A stretch of 64,000 nt of DNA, from assembly GCA_003170275.1 (NCBI GenBank), contig PNAM01000089.1:76006-140005 (forward strand), read 5' to 3'. The DNA comes from Myxococcales bacterium (GTDB taxonomy: Bacteria > Myxococcota_A > Polyangia > Palsa-1104). Below the pieces are notes generated by a model that was not told where the DNA came from, did no database searches, and saw only the letters and a program-made list of their open reading frames with translations. This document shows, piece by piece, positions 43,491-52,111 of this stretch (positions within the stretch are counted from its first letter, which is position 1; the number at the start of each line of letters is the position of its first letter). Made by a program: the position numbers and the translations under genes.

Positions 43491-44459
43491 CTACTTAGCG
43501 CGCAGTCCGCTGCTCTCCACCAATTTCCCAAAATAGTACCGGGGGATGTCGTTGTGCGCGAGCGACGAGGCCTTGAACAGGACCCCGTGCAGGTACATCG
43601 AATCGGGCCAGGTGGCGGTGGTGCGGTCATCAATGAGGATGCCGGCGTCGGCGGGGATCAGCTTGGCGACGTCGTTGGCCATGGTCGTGCTGTCGACGGC
43701 CGTCGAGCCGCCGGTCAGGTAGACGTCGGCGAAGCGGTGCGGCGGCGGGGAGCCCGCGAGCTGCGGGAGGTTGTTCGTCACCCAGGTCTCGAACGGCGTG
43801 GTTGCGCCGTAGAGCGAGTCGAGCAGACAAAGCTCGTCGACCGGCACGCCGCCCACGTTGGCGATGCCGGCGGCGGCCAGGTAGCCGCCCGAGTGGGTGA
43901 GCACGAGCACGTGGCCCACGTCGGCGAGGCCGAAGGTGCCGATCACCGGCTGCAGATCGAGGAGCAGCTCGCCGAGCAGGGCCTGGAAGCCGCCGGCCTT
44001 GCCCAGGTTGCCGGGGCTGCTGTCGGCGGCGTCGTAGACCACCTCCGGCGCGAGGAACAGCGCGTTCTTGCCCGACGCCTCGAGCTGCGCGGCGAGCGAG
44101 TACGCGTCGCGCACGCCGGCGCCGGGCGTGCACTCCTGGCCCGCGTCGCGGATGATGTTCTCGATGCAGTTCGAGTTGCCGTGGAGGTAGACGATCAGGT
44201 CGAGCGGGCGCGTGGGGTGGAAGCCGCTCGGTAGATACACCAGCGCGCTCGGGTGCGCGGCCGTCGGGGGAAATGCGCCGGCGTCGAGGGTGAAAGTGAA
44301 CGTGCCGGAGACGGTCGCCGGGGCCAGGTCGTCGGGGACGGAGACGCTCGCGTCGAGTGGGCCGTCGCCGCCGGCGTCGCCGCCGAGATCGGGCGCGCTT
44401 GCCGGATTGCTGCAGCCGATGCTGAACAGGGAGAAGAGGGCGAGGTGCTTCAGTGACAA
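43491..44459 (-). CDS. Putative lipoprotein with alpha/beta-hydrolase features
   Basis: A 322-residue exported protein. MSLKHLALFSLFSIGCSNPA has a lipobox-like Cys at 16, followed by an Asp/Gly-rich linker. LDLIVYLHGNSNCIEN is an oxyanion-type HG loop. VLVLTHSGGYLAAAG holds a nucleophile-elbow-like Ser (SGG rather than strict GxSxG). YLHGVLFKASSLAHNDIP could supply the His. An esterase-like or carbohydrate-esterase role is plausible. The TTG start at 44459 lies nine bases after the stop of the RRM-protein gene, so it may be read from the same transcript. Confidence 0.7.
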   Translation of the reverse strand: MSLKHLALFSLFSIGCSNPASAPDLGGDAGGDGPLDASVSVPDDLAPATVSGTFTFTLDAGAFPPTAAHPSALVYLPSGFHPTRPLDLIVYLHGNSNCIENIIRDAGQECTPGAGVRDAYSLAAQLEASGKNALFLAPEVVYDAADSSPGNLGKAGGFQALLGELLLDLQPVIGTFGLADVGHVLVLTHSGGYLAAAGIANVGGVPVDELCLLDSLYGATTPFETWVTNNLPQLAGSPPPHRFADVYLTGGSTAVDSTTMANDVAKLIPADAGILIDDRTTATWPDSMYLHGVLFKASSLAHNDIPRYYFGKLVESSGLRAK

Positions 44460-44468
44460 GGGTGTGCG

Positions 44469-44915
44469 CTAGTCTTCATAGCCGCCGCCGCCGCCGCCGC
44501 GACCACCGCCGCCGCCGCCGCCGCGACCACCGCCGCCGCCACCGCCACCACCACCGCCGCGACCGCCGCCACCACCACCACCGCCGCGACCGCCGCCGCC
44601 GCCCGCGTATCCAGCGCCGCCGCCGCCGCGACCACCACCACCGCCGCCGCCACCACCACGCTGCGGCTCACGCGCTTCGTTGACCACGATCGTGCGACCG
44701 CCGAGCTCGCGTCCGTTGAGCTCGTCGATCGCCGTCTTCGCCTGGTCCGGGCTGGAAACCTCGACGAAGGCGAAGCCGCGCGGGCGCCCGGTGTCGCGGT
44801 CAGTGACGATCTTGACCTGCGTTACCTGACGGGCGCCGCCGCCTTCGAAAAATGCTTTGATGGAATCCTCATCGACGTCGTACGGCAGGTTGCCAACATA
44901 GAGCCTCGTCCCCAT
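44469..44915 (-). CDS. Gly-rich RNA-binding protein (single RRM)
   Basis: A 148-residue protein. Residues 1-80 are an RRM: RNP2 is LYVGNLPYDV and RNP1 is RGFAFVEV, with ELNGRELGGRTIVV closing the domain. Residues about 85-145 are almost entirely Gly with scattered Arg and ending YED, like plant and myxobacterial/cyanobacterial Gly-rich RRM proteins that act on RNA under cold or stress. GGAAAGGGG lies before ATG 44915, which fixes the start. A promoter about 95 bases upstream gives a long leader, the usual place for cold-shock-type control. The Gly tract is encoded by monotonous CCGCC-type repeats prone to slippage. Confidence 0.92.
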   Translation of the reverse strand: MGTRLYVGNLPYDVDEDSIKAFFEGGGARQVTQVKIVTDRDTGRPRGFAFVEVSSPDQAKTAIDELNGRELGGRTIVVNEAREPQRGGGGGGGGGRGGGGAGYAGGGGGRGGGGGGGGRGGGGGGGGGGGRGGGGGGGRGGGGGGYED

Positions 44916-45007
44916 GGCAAATCCCCTTTCCATCCCGAAGCGAAGGCCGTTGCGAAGGCGCTCTACGTGTCGTCCTGCCGCGGCGCAGATTCGCGGGATT
45001 CAATTCA

Positions 45008-45036
45008 ACGATACGAGCGCAGGTCAAGAAAGTCAA
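45008..45036 (-). promoter_or_regulatory. Promoter of the Gly-rich RRM gene
   Basis: Minus strand: TTGACT (45036-45031), 17-base spacer, TATCGT (45013-45008). Predicted start is near 45001, leaving an untranslated leader of about 85 bases before ATG 44915. Confidence 0.6.
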
Positions 45037-45070
45037 CGGTGCCAGAAAGGTGCTAGGGTGCCGGTCATCC

Positions 45071-46576
45071 ATGCGTTTTTTCCTTTTCGTGACCGGCATT
45101 TCCGTCGTGTGTTGGTCGGGTGGGAGCCACGCTGACACGTCGCAGTTCCGCATCGAGAAGCTGCGCGTTTCGGGGCGCGTGCTGGCGGTCCACGCCGAGG
45201 ATTTGAACGGCGACGGCAAGCGCGATCTGGCGGTGGTCTACTCGACCGGTCATCCACCGGCGACGCTGCGGCACGTGGCGCTGTTCTTCGATCACGGCGG
45301 CGCGTACGGCAGCGATCCCGATCAGGTGATCGATCCGCCGCGCAACGCGTCGTTCCTGGACTTCGGCGATCTCGACGGCGACGGCAAGCGCGCGCTGCTC
45401 TACGCCGACGCGCGCAGTCTGAGCGCGTACCACCTCGACGCGAGCGGCAAGTACGAGACCACCGCCCGGCCGGTGGTCAAGGTGAGCGGTCTGTTGGCGC
45501 TGCCCGACGAGGACGATCTGCCGTTCTTCGACGTGATGCGCGACTGGGACGGCGACGGCAAGCCGGAGATCCTCGTGCCGCTCGTCGAGGGCGTGGTGGT
45601 GATCACCAAGGTTGACGGGAGCTGGACGCGCGCCGGCGTGCTGCGCATCGGGCCGCGCGTCGACTACGCGGTGCGCACCGAGCAGTACGAGCCGCGCATG
45701 CGCAACTTCGCGGTGCGCGCGACCTTCGTCCTGCCCGAGTTGGTCACCGTCGACTACGATGGCGACGGCAAGCTCGACCTGTGCGCGATCGTCGAGGACG
45801 TGCTCGAGGTGCACAAGGGCGGCGCCGGCGCGACGGTGTTCTCGGTGGTCGCCACCGCGCGCCATTTCCTCGGCGTGCGCTCGGAGGCCGAGGCGCGGCT
45901 CGGCGCGCACGTGCACACCACCATCCGCGACATCGACGGCGACGGGATCGCGGATCTGGTGGTCAACAAGATCGCCGGCGGCCTCGGGCAGATGCACGCG
46001 CAGACCGGCTTCTACTACGGGAAAAAGGGCGGCGGCTTCGATCCGCCGTCGCAGATGATGCAGCGCGAGGGCTATTCCGGCGCGGTCTCGTTCGCCGATC
46101 TCGACGGCGACGGCAAGCCCGACCTGGTGATGCCGCACGTCTCGGTCGGGTTGGCGGAGATGGCGCGCGTGGTGCTCAGCAAGAAGATGGTGGTGGGCTT
46201 CGAGGCGCGCCGCAACCTCGGCCGCAAGTTCTCCGCCGAGGCCGAGACCATCAAGGAGGTCGACTTCCCGGTCGACTACTCGCAGCTCGCCGACATCGAC
46301 GGGCCCTATCCCTCGGTGGCCGGCGACTTCAACGGCGACGGCAAGGCGGACTTCATCGCCGCCAACGGCGCCGATCAGTACGGCGTGTGGTTGGGCGGCG
46401 GCAAGACGCTGATCGCCGACGATCCCAAGGCGCTCGTCCACGTGACGCCGTCGCGCTACTACTTCGTCAGCGACCTCAACGGGGACAAGCTGGCCGACGT
46501 GGTGATCTTCTATCGTTCGCGCGAGGCATTGTCGGGCACGGTGATCGTATTACGTAATAGCGGGCACGGCTGGTGA
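45071..46576 (+). CDS. Exported FG-GAP/VCBS repeat protein
   Basis: A 501-residue protein with signal peptide FFLFVTGISVVCWSGGSHA. At least five Ca-binding FG-GAP/VCBS loops are visible: DLNGDGKRDLAVVY, DLDGDGKRALLYAD, DWDGDGKPEILVP, DYDGDGKLDLCAIV, DIDGDGIADLVV and DFNGDGKADFIAAN. They imply a beta-propeller of integrin-alpha type, probably on the cell surface. ATG 45071 starts the signal peptide. Ligand unknown. It is divergent from the RRM gene across 155 bases. Confidence 0.85.
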   Translation: MRFFLFVTGISVVCWSGGSHADTSQFRIEKLRVSGRVLAVHAEDLNGDGKRDLAVVYSTGHPPATLRHVALFFDHGGAYGSDPDQVIDPPRNASFLDFGDLDGDGKRALLYADARSLSAYHLDASGKYETTARPVVKVSGLLALPDEDDLPFFDVMRDWDGDGKPEILVPLVEGVVVITKVDGSWTRAGVLRIGPRVDYAVRTEQYEPRMRNFAVRATFVLPELVTVDYDGDGKLDLCAIVEDVLEVHKGGAGATVFSVVATARHFLGVRSEAEARLGAHVHTTIRDIDGDGIADLVVNKIAGGLGQMHAQTGFYYGKKGGGFDPPSQMMQREGYSGAVSFADLDGDGKPDLVMPHVSVGLAEMARVVLSKKMVVGFEARRNLGRKFSAEAETIKEVDFPVDYSQLADIDGPYPSVAGDFNGDGKADFIAANGADQYGVWLGGGKTLIADDPKALVHVTPSRYYFVSDLNGDKLADVVIFYRSREALSGTVIVLRNSGHGW

Positions 46577-46606
46577 CAAAAATGATATCGTATTTGCCCG
46601 TCTAAC

Positions 46607-48721
46607 ATGGATGTACGCTGCGAAAAGTGCCTCACCGTCTACGAATTCGACGAGGCGCAGGTGACGCCCGCCGGCGTCACGGTGAAATGCACGCAGTGCG
46701 GCAACCTGTTCAAGGTCAAGCGCAAGGAGACCGCCGAGGTTCCGCTGTCGAACCTGGCGGCGCGCTCGCCTGCGTACATCCCGCCGGCCGGCGCCGCGCC
46801 CAGGCCCGCACCGCAGGCGCCCAAACCGCCGGTGGTCGAGCTCGATCCCAACCAGTTTCTGGTGCGGCTGGCGATCAGCGGCGAGGTGTTCAAGATCTAC
46901 GACCTGCACATGCTCAAGGAGTGGATCCTCGGGCGTAAGGTCACGCGCGAGGACGCGATCTCCAAAGAGGGCAACGTGTGGAAGCCGCTCGGCTCGGTGG
47001 CCGAGCTGCAGCCGATCTTCCGCGAGCTCGATCAGGAGATCAAACGCGAGAGCTCGAGGCCCAAGCCGGCCCCGACGATTCAGGGCATGGGCGAGCAGGA
47101 CTGGCACCAACCGGATCTGGCGCTCAGCACCACCGCGCCGATGAGCCAGCCGCAGAGCTTCGACAGCGAGCCCACCGGGCCGGTGACCTTCGGCGGCGGC
47201 GACGGCCCGACGGGGAATGACGATCCGGCGTTCGCGTCGACCACGCCCAAGCCGCGGCTCACGCCGTCCGCGCTCACCATTCCGCCGCTGGTCGACGAGC
47301 TGGCCGAGCTCGATCTGCCGCCGCAGAGGAGTCGCTGGCCGCTGGTGCTGTTCCTGCTGGTCCTGGTGATCGGCGGCGCGGGCGGCTACCTGGCGATGTT
47401 CCAGAAGGAGCTGATCCGCGGGCTGCTCGGGTCGGGGCAGGGCCGCGGGCACAAGGCGTATCAGGACGCGCGGCAGAAGCTGCTGCTCGACACCGACGAG
47501 GGGTTCCGCCAGGCGGCAGCGCTGTTCGCCGAGGCGCACGGCGCTGATGCCGACAGCGCGCCGGCGCTCGCGGGCCTGGCCGAGACCAAGGCCACCTGGG
47601 CGTGGTACCTGCGCGAGGACGCGCGCGCGCTCGATGCGCAAGGCCCTGCCGTGCAGGCGGTCGCGTCGACGCTGCGCAAGGAAGCGCAGTCGCACCTGGA
47701 CGACGCCAAGCGCTACGCCGCCGACGCGCTGGCGCTCGGGCCTGACGCGCCGGAGGTGAACCGCGCGATGGGCGACTTCCTGCGCGTCGACGGCGCGCCG
47801 TCCGCCGAGGCCGATCGCTACCTCAAGCGCGCGCTCGACAAGACGCCCGACGATCCGGAGGCGGTTTACGTCTCGGGCGCGCTGTCGTACCGCGAGGGCA
47901 AGTACGACCAGGCGCGCACCGAGCTCGAGCAGGCCAACGCGCTGGCGCAGACCCGGCTCAAGCAGCCGCTGTTGCGCGCCACCTGGCTGCTCGCCAAGAT
48001 CGCCATCGCGGGGGGCAAGAAGGACGTCGCGCGCGGCAAGCTCAACGACATCCTGACGGTCAACCCGCTGCACGATCGCGCCCGGGCAATGCTCGCCACG
48101 CTCGATGCGGCGACCACCCCCGACGCAGGCGCTGCGCCGCGCGCGCCCGATCTGGCGCCGGCCGCCGTGGTGGCCAATCCGCCGGCCGAGACGCCCAAGC
48201 CGCCGCAGGCTCCGGCCGAGGACGCGACCCGGCCAGGCAACTACAACACACTGGTGGCGCAGGCGGACCATCTGTCAGAGAGCGGCAAGGCCGACGCGGC
48301 GCGCAAGCTGTACGAAAAGGCGCTCACGCTCAACCCGCAGGGTGTCGAGGCGATCACCGGGCTCGGCTATTGCGATCTCGATCGCGAGAAGTTCATGGGC
48401 GCGGTGGAGCGCTTCAAGAGCGCGCTCAAGGTCGCGCCCGACTACGGCGACGCGCTGATCGGGATCGCCGAGTCGTACAAGATCCAGGGCCAGAAGACGC
48501 AGGCGCTCGACTATTACCATCGCTACCTGGTCGCGCAGCCGCACGGCGCCAAGGCGCAGATGGCGCAGAAGAACATCCGCGATCTCGAGCCGCGCGCGCC
48601 GCAGCCCGCGCCGGAGAACAAGCCCGAGCCCGAAACCGCCAAGCCCGAAACGCCCAAGGCGGAGACCGCGCTGCCGCGTCCACCGGCCGCCGCCGGCACC
48701 GACGATCCCCCGCCTCCATGA
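46607..48721 (+). CDS. Zinc-ribbon, GYF-like, TPR membrane protein
   Basis: A 704-residue protein. Residues 1-40 are an MJ0042-type zinc ribbon (MDVRCEKCLTVYEFDE; VKCTQCGNLFKVK). Residues about 85-145 form a GYF_2-like domain (FKIYDLHMLKEWILGRKV; WKPLGSVAEL). A transmembrane helix lies near 245-262 (WPLVLFLLVLVIGGAGGYLA), followed by TPR helices to about residue 660 and a Pro-rich tail. The zinc-ribbon plus GYF arrangement resembles GltJ/AgmX of the M. xanthus gliding machinery, but that protein is organised differently, so only the class is claimed. Followed 16 bases later by a zf-TFIIB gene. Confidence 0.8.
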   Translation: MDVRCEKCLTVYEFDEAQVTPAGVTVKCTQCGNLFKVKRKETAEVPLSNLAARSPAYIPPAGAAPRPAPQAPKPPVVELDPNQFLVRLAISGEVFKIYDLHMLKEWILGRKVTREDAISKEGNVWKPLGSVAELQPIFRELDQEIKRESSRPKPAPTIQGMGEQDWHQPDLALSTTAPMSQPQSFDSEPTGPVTFGGGDGPTGNDDPAFASTTPKPRLTPSALTIPPLVDELAELDLPPQRSRWPLVLFLLVLVIGGAGGYLAMFQKELIRGLLGSGQGRGHKAYQDARQKLLLDTDEGFRQAAALFAEAHGADADSAPALAGLAETKATWAWYLREDARALDAQGPAVQAVASTLRKEAQSHLDDAKRYAADALALGPDAPEVNRAMGDFLRVDGAPSAEADRYLKRALDKTPDDPEAVYVSGALSYREGKYDQARTELEQANALAQTRLKQPLLRATWLLAKIAIAGGKKDVARGKLNDILTVNPLHDRARAMLATLDAATTPDAGAAPRAPDLAPAAVVANPPAETPKPPQAPAEDATRPGNYNTLVAQADHLSESGKADAARKLYEKALTLNPQGVEAITGLGYCDLDREKFMGAVERFKSALKVAPDYGDALIGIAESYKIQGQKTQALDYYHRYLVAQPHGAKAQMAQKNIRDLEPRAPQPAPENKPEPETAKPETPKAETALPRPPAAAGTDDPPPP

Positions 48722-48737
48722 TGGAGAAGAACAGCCC

Positions 48738-49070
48738 ATGAGCGCCAAGAAGCCTTCGGACACGGAAGAGGAGTACTTCGCGAAGGAAGAGACCGCGCGC
48801 CTGCACGCGCTGGCGGTCGCCAAGCAGCGTGAGACCGAGCAGCACGATCTCGAGGCGCAGAAGAAGCTGCACTGGATGCACTGCCCCAAGTGCGGGTTCA
48901 CGCTCGACACCGTTCAGTTCAAGGGGCTGGCGATCGATCGCTGCTTCCATTGCGGCGGGACGTGGCTCGATCCTGGCGAGCTCGAGCAGCTGGCCGGCAA
49001 GGAGCACGGGATCTTGAACTCGGTGATCGGGCTGTTCAAGCACGCGCCGCGCGCTAGCCGCGACAAGTAA
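48738..49070 (+). CDS. zf-TFIIB domain protein
   Basis: A 110-residue protein. A charged helical N-terminus (EEEYFAKEETARLHALAVAK) precedes the zinc ribbon MHCPKCGFTLDTVQF and DRCFHCGGTWLDPGELEQLA, the standard zf-TFIIB (PF13453) pattern with two CxxC pairs. GGAGAAGAA lies upstream of the ATG. It ends 17 bases inside the convergent membrane-protein gene. Likely co-transcribed with the zinc-ribbon/TPR gene. Function unknown for the family. Confidence 0.85.
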   Translation: MSAKKPSDTEEEYFAKEETARLHALAVAKQRETEQHDLEAQKKLHWMHCPKCGFTLDTVQFKGLAIDRCFHCGGTWLDPGELEQLAGKEHGILNSVIGLFKHAPRASRDK

Positions 49071-49920
49071 TCCGGATCAACAGGAGGTGGGTGATCGCTG
49101 CGCCGCTGGTCAACACCAGGGCGATCGTGTCGCGCACGAGCGCGGCGCGCACGGCGGCCAGCGACGGACCCGGCTCGCCGCGCACCACGCGCACCACCTT
49201 GTCGAGCTCGCGGTAGGGCGCCGGCGAAGCCACCCGCTCGTCGAAGGTCGCGTCGCCCATGCCGAGATCGATGCACTGCGCGTCGACCGCCACCAGGCTG
49301 GCGGGCCGGCGATCGCGCCGCTCGAGCCCTTCGGTCAACAGCGCCACGCGGCGGGCGTGCGCCAGATCGGCGGCATCGAAGGAGAACGCGATCGCCACGC
49401 CGGCGAGCGACACCACCGCCAGCATCGCAGCGCTGCCCTGACCGGTCCTGCCCGCCGCGATGCACAACGAGGCGAGCGCGATCGAGACCGCGGTCCACAC
49501 CCAGATGCCGCGCCGATCGGTGGCGTCGACGATCGAGCCGCGGCTGGCGCGTCCCACCTTGCGGCCGGCGCCGGTCACCGCCAGCACCGCCGGCAAGAAC
49601 GGCAGCGAAAAGAAGAAGCCCGCCACCAGCCCGACGACCATCCCCACGACCGCGCCGAGGAACATGCCGATGACCAGGCCGTTGACCATGCCGGCCGTCA
49701 GCGTGCTCAACACCGTGCGCGCGACCCAGGTCTTCTGCGTGCGCGAGCGCAGGCTCTCGCCGAGGAGCGCGCACACGGCGGGCGTGAACAGACACAGGAG
49801 CCAGGCGATGTACTGCTCGGAGCTGCTCGAGCCGATGGTCAGCCGGCCGGTCAGCCAGCCGCCGGTCAGGCCGAGCGCCGCGAACGGCAGGGCCAGCTTG
49901 GGAGCGTCGCGATGGGTCAC
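49054..49920 (-). CDS. Membrane protein, paralogue of the 4.2-4.8 kb protein
   Basis: A 288-residue protein with about seven helices, two of them Gly-rich (LVIGMFLGAVVGMVVGLVAG). The central GSIVDATDRRGIWVW and the later CIDLGMG plus PYRELDKVVRVVRG match the 201-residue paralogue in order and spacing; this copy has about 90 extra N-terminal residues containing additional helices. GTG 49920 is my choice. A TTG at 49962, overlapping the preceding stop, is an alternative. No known family. Confidence 0.75.
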   Translation of the reverse strand: MTHRDAPKLALPFAALGLTGGWLTGRLTIGSSSSEQYIAWLLCLFTPAVCALLGESLRSRTQKTWVARTVLSTLTAGMVNGLVIGMFLGAVVGMVVGLVAGFFFSLPFLPAVLAVTGAGRKVGRASRGSIVDATDRRGIWVWTAVSIALASLCIAAGRTGQGSAAMLAVVSLAGVAIAFSFDAADLAHARRVALLTEGLERRDRRPASLVAVDAQCIDLGMGDATFDERVASPAPYRELDKVVRVVRGEPGPSLAAVRAALVRDTIALVLTSGAAITHLLLIRITCRG

Positions 49921-49958
49921 ATTCGTTCTACGCAGAACGCGCGCCGGCATTCCCCAGC

Positions 49959-50750
49959 TCAAGCGGCTGAAAAGAGGACCAACGGCATCTTTCCGCCGCG
50001 CAGCGTGATGCGCATGGGGGTGTCGCGCGCCAGCCGATCGGCAACCGTCGGATCGATCACGCGCGACTTGTAGCCGATCACCTCGATCTCGTCGCCGTCG
50101 CCGATCAGCACCTCGCCGGCGTGAATCGGCAACAGGTGGTGCGAGCGGCCTTCGGCGACCAGCGCCAACCCGCGCCGCGCCCGGGACTGCAGCCTGTCCG
50201 GCAGCGGCAGCGACAGAAAGCGCTCCTGAAACTCATCGTCGTACTTGGCCATCTTGGGAGGTCGCGCGATCAGCCGCGCATCGCCGGTCTCGATCCAGAT
50301 CTGGGTCCCGGCCGCGTCGCCGAGCGCGAAGTCGACCGCCGCCTCGTGGATCACCGCGGTCCTAGCGGTCCTGTCGAAGGCAAATCGCATACGCCGGTAG
50401 ACGCCGGGCCGGCCGTTCAGGAACGCCCGCAACGGCACGCGCACGCGCACGCGGCCACGCACGCGCACCAGCTCGCCGTCCGGAACCGTGGCGAGCTGCG
50501 CCAGCTCGATCGGCGTTGCCCGGCGCCGCAGCAGCGTGCCGACCACCTTCAGCGACACCGACAGCGTGCTCCCCAAGAACACGCCACCGCCGCCCATCAG
50601 CATCAGCGCGTAGTCCGGCGCGTGCGTGGAGAGCGCAAACGCGCCGGCGATTCCGGCAGCCGTCGAGCCCACCAGCGCGGCGACGCGCGCGGCGTTGATC
50701 GATGCGGGGAGCCAATTCTGATCCGTGAGCGCGAGGTGCGTGCGCTCCAT
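49959..50750 (-). CDS. Membrane protein with GIDE-like soluble domain
   Basis: A 263-residue protein. Two N-terminal helices (ALVGSTAAGIAGAFALS; YALMLMGGGGVFLGSTLSV) precede a beta-rich domain. VRVRGRVRVRVPLRAF, GVYRRMRFAFDR and VIGYKSRVIDP resemble the GIDE-type (E3-ligase-like) membrane domain found in bacteria without a RING finger; the match is loose. ATG 50750 overlaps the stop of the HAD gene (TGATG). Its stop is close to the next membrane-protein start, so the three probably form one unit. Function unknown. Confidence 0.7.
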   Translation of the reverse strand: MERTHLALTDQNWLPASINAARVAALVGSTAAGIAGAFALSTHAPDYALMLMGGGGVFLGSTLSVSLKVVGTLLRRRATPIELAQLATVPDGELVRVRGRVRVRVPLRAFLNGRPGVYRRMRFAFDRTARTAVIHEAAVDFALGDAAGTQIWIETGDARLIARPPKMAKYDDEFQERFLSLPLPDRLQSRARRGLALVAEGRSHHLLPIHAGEVLIGDGDEIEVIGYKSRVIDPTVADRLARDTPMRITLRGGKMPLVLFSAA

Positions 50751-51421
50751 CAGAGCGCGGCCATCCATTCGCGCAAGGACGGGTAGGCGGCGTCGGCGCC
50801 GCAGGCGCGCAGCTGGTCGACGGAGTGGGACCCGGTCGCGACCCCGATGGCGAGCGCGCCGGCGGCGTGGGCGGCGCTGACGTCGCGCGGCGTGTCGCCG
50901 ATCACGATCCTCTCCTCGCGCCCGAAGGTGCGCGAAGCCCGTGCTTGCCCGCGCTCGATTGCGACGCGCACCAGCTCCGCGCGGCCGTCTTTGGTCGGGG
51001 GGGCGTCCGAGCCGAAGCCGCCGAAGGCGAAGCGCCGCCACAGATCGGCGCGCTCGAGCTTGATGCGCGCGCCCTCGGCCAGGTTGCCGGTGGCCAGGCC
51101 GATCACCGCGCCGCGCGACTCGAGGAGGTCGAGCACCTCGGGCACCGCGTCGTGCACGAGGTAGCTGCTCGAGGCCACCTCGGGCGCCAGGTGACGAACG
51201 TAAGCCTGGAGCACTGCGGCCGATTCCGTCGCGGTCGAGACGCGCTGCAGGTGCGTGGAGAACACGTGATCGAGGATCAGCGGGTCGGTCATCCCGTCCA
51301 GCTTGAGCCCGACCAGCGCACCCGCGACGCCGAGCACTTCGGCGCACGCGCGCTCGAACGCGCGGCGTCCGGCGCCGTCGCCGCTGACCAGGGTCCCGTC
51401 AATGTCGAAAAGATACAGCAC
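50750..51421 (-). CDS. HAD-family phosphatase (phosphoglycolate-phosphatase-like)
   Basis: A 223-residue HAD hydrolase. Motif I is LYLFDIDGTLVSGDG, motif II includes GLATGN, the Lys is in IKLERADLWRRFAFGGFGSD, and motif IV is IVIGDTPRDVSAAHAAG. The cap is of the helical Gph type. A substrate cannot be named. GTG 51421 lies seven bases after TAAACT and lacks a Shine-Dalgarno, so translation is probably leaderless. It is divergent from the Rieske operon. Confidence 0.9.
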   Translation of the reverse strand: MLYLFDIDGTLVSGDGAGRRAFERACAEVLGVAGALVGLKLDGMTDPLILDHVFSTHLQRVSTATESAAVLQAYVRHLAPEVASSSYLVHDAVPEVLDLLESRGAVIGLATGNLAEGARIKLERADLWRRFAFGGFGSDAPPTKDGRAELVRVAIERGQARASRTFGREERIVIGDTPRDVSAAHAAGALAIGVATGSHSVDQLRACGADAAYPSLREWMAAL

Positions 51422-51428
51422 GGATGAG

Positions 51429-51434
51429 AGTTTA
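51429..51434 (-). promoter_or_regulatory. -10 box giving a leaderless start for the HAD gene
   Basis: TAAACT on the minus strand, seven bases before GTG 51421. Confidence 0.45.
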
Positions 51435-51461
51435 GCCGACAGATGGGGGATACCAAAACTG

Positions 51462-51490
51462 TTGACCTCGACGGGCCAGTTTGTTACATC
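51462..51490 (+). promoter_or_regulatory. Promoter of the Rieske-cytochrome b operon
   Basis: TTGACC (51462-51467), 17-base spacer, TACATC (51485-51490). The predicted leader of about 24 bases carries GAGGA upstream of ATG 51521. Confidence 0.5.
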
Positions 51491-51520
51491 GATCGCGCTT
51501 CTTCTGAGGACAGACGACCC

Positions 51521-52099
51521 ATGGCCAACCTGGACATCCTCACCCGCGAAGGCTGCGATCCGACCCAGCACATCTGGTCGCGGCGCAACTTCGTCGGTCT
51601 CGCCGCGTGGGGAACCGTGCTCGGCTCGCTTACCGTCGGCACGGTGGCGTTCGGGCGGTTCATGTACCCGCGCGTGCTGTACGAGCCCAACACGCAGGTC
51701 AAGCTCGGCAAGCCGAGCGAGTACATCGTCAACCAGGTCAACGAGAAGTGGATCAAGGACTACCGCCTGTGGCTGGTGCGCGTCTCCGACGGGTTCTTCG
51801 CGCTGTACGCCAAGTGCACGCACCTCGGCTGCACGCCGCGCTGGCTGCAGGCCGAGAACAAGTTCAAGTGCCCGTGCCACGGCTCGGGCTTCAAGGGCAT
51901 CGACCCGTCGCTGGGCTCGCCCAACATCACCGGCATCAACTTCGAAGGTCCGGCGCCGCGTCCGCTCGAGCGCTGCAAGATCGGCCTGGCCGAGGACGGT
52001 CAGATCGTCGTCGACTTCGGCATCACCTTCCGCATGGAGCTCCCCGACCCGCAGAAGAGCTGGGCGGCACCCAACGCATTCCTGAAGTACGGCGCCTAA
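51521..52099 (+). CDS. Rieske iron-sulfur protein of a cytochrome bc/b6f-type complex
   Basis: A 192-residue membrane-anchored protein. SRRNFVGLAAWGTVLGSLTV looks like a Tat signal-anchor (double Arg). The 2Fe-2S ligands are in KCTHLGCTPRW and CPCHGSGFKG. GAGGA lies ten bases before ATG 51521; the alternative upstream GTG would start within the promoter. It passes electrons from quinol to a c-type cytochrome in the respiratory chain. The split cytochrome b genes follow directly. Confidence 0.93.
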   Translation: MANLDILTREGCDPTQHIWSRRNFVGLAAWGTVLGSLTVGTVAFGRFMYPRVLYEPNTQVKLGKPSEYIVNQVNEKWIKDYRLWLVRVSDGFFALYAKCTHLGCTPRWLQAENKFKCPCHGSGFKGIDPSLGSPNITGINFEGPAPRPLERCKIGLAEDGQIVVDFGITFRMELPDPQKSWAAPNAFLKYGA

Positions 52100-52111
52100 A
52101 GGAGCCTGGCT

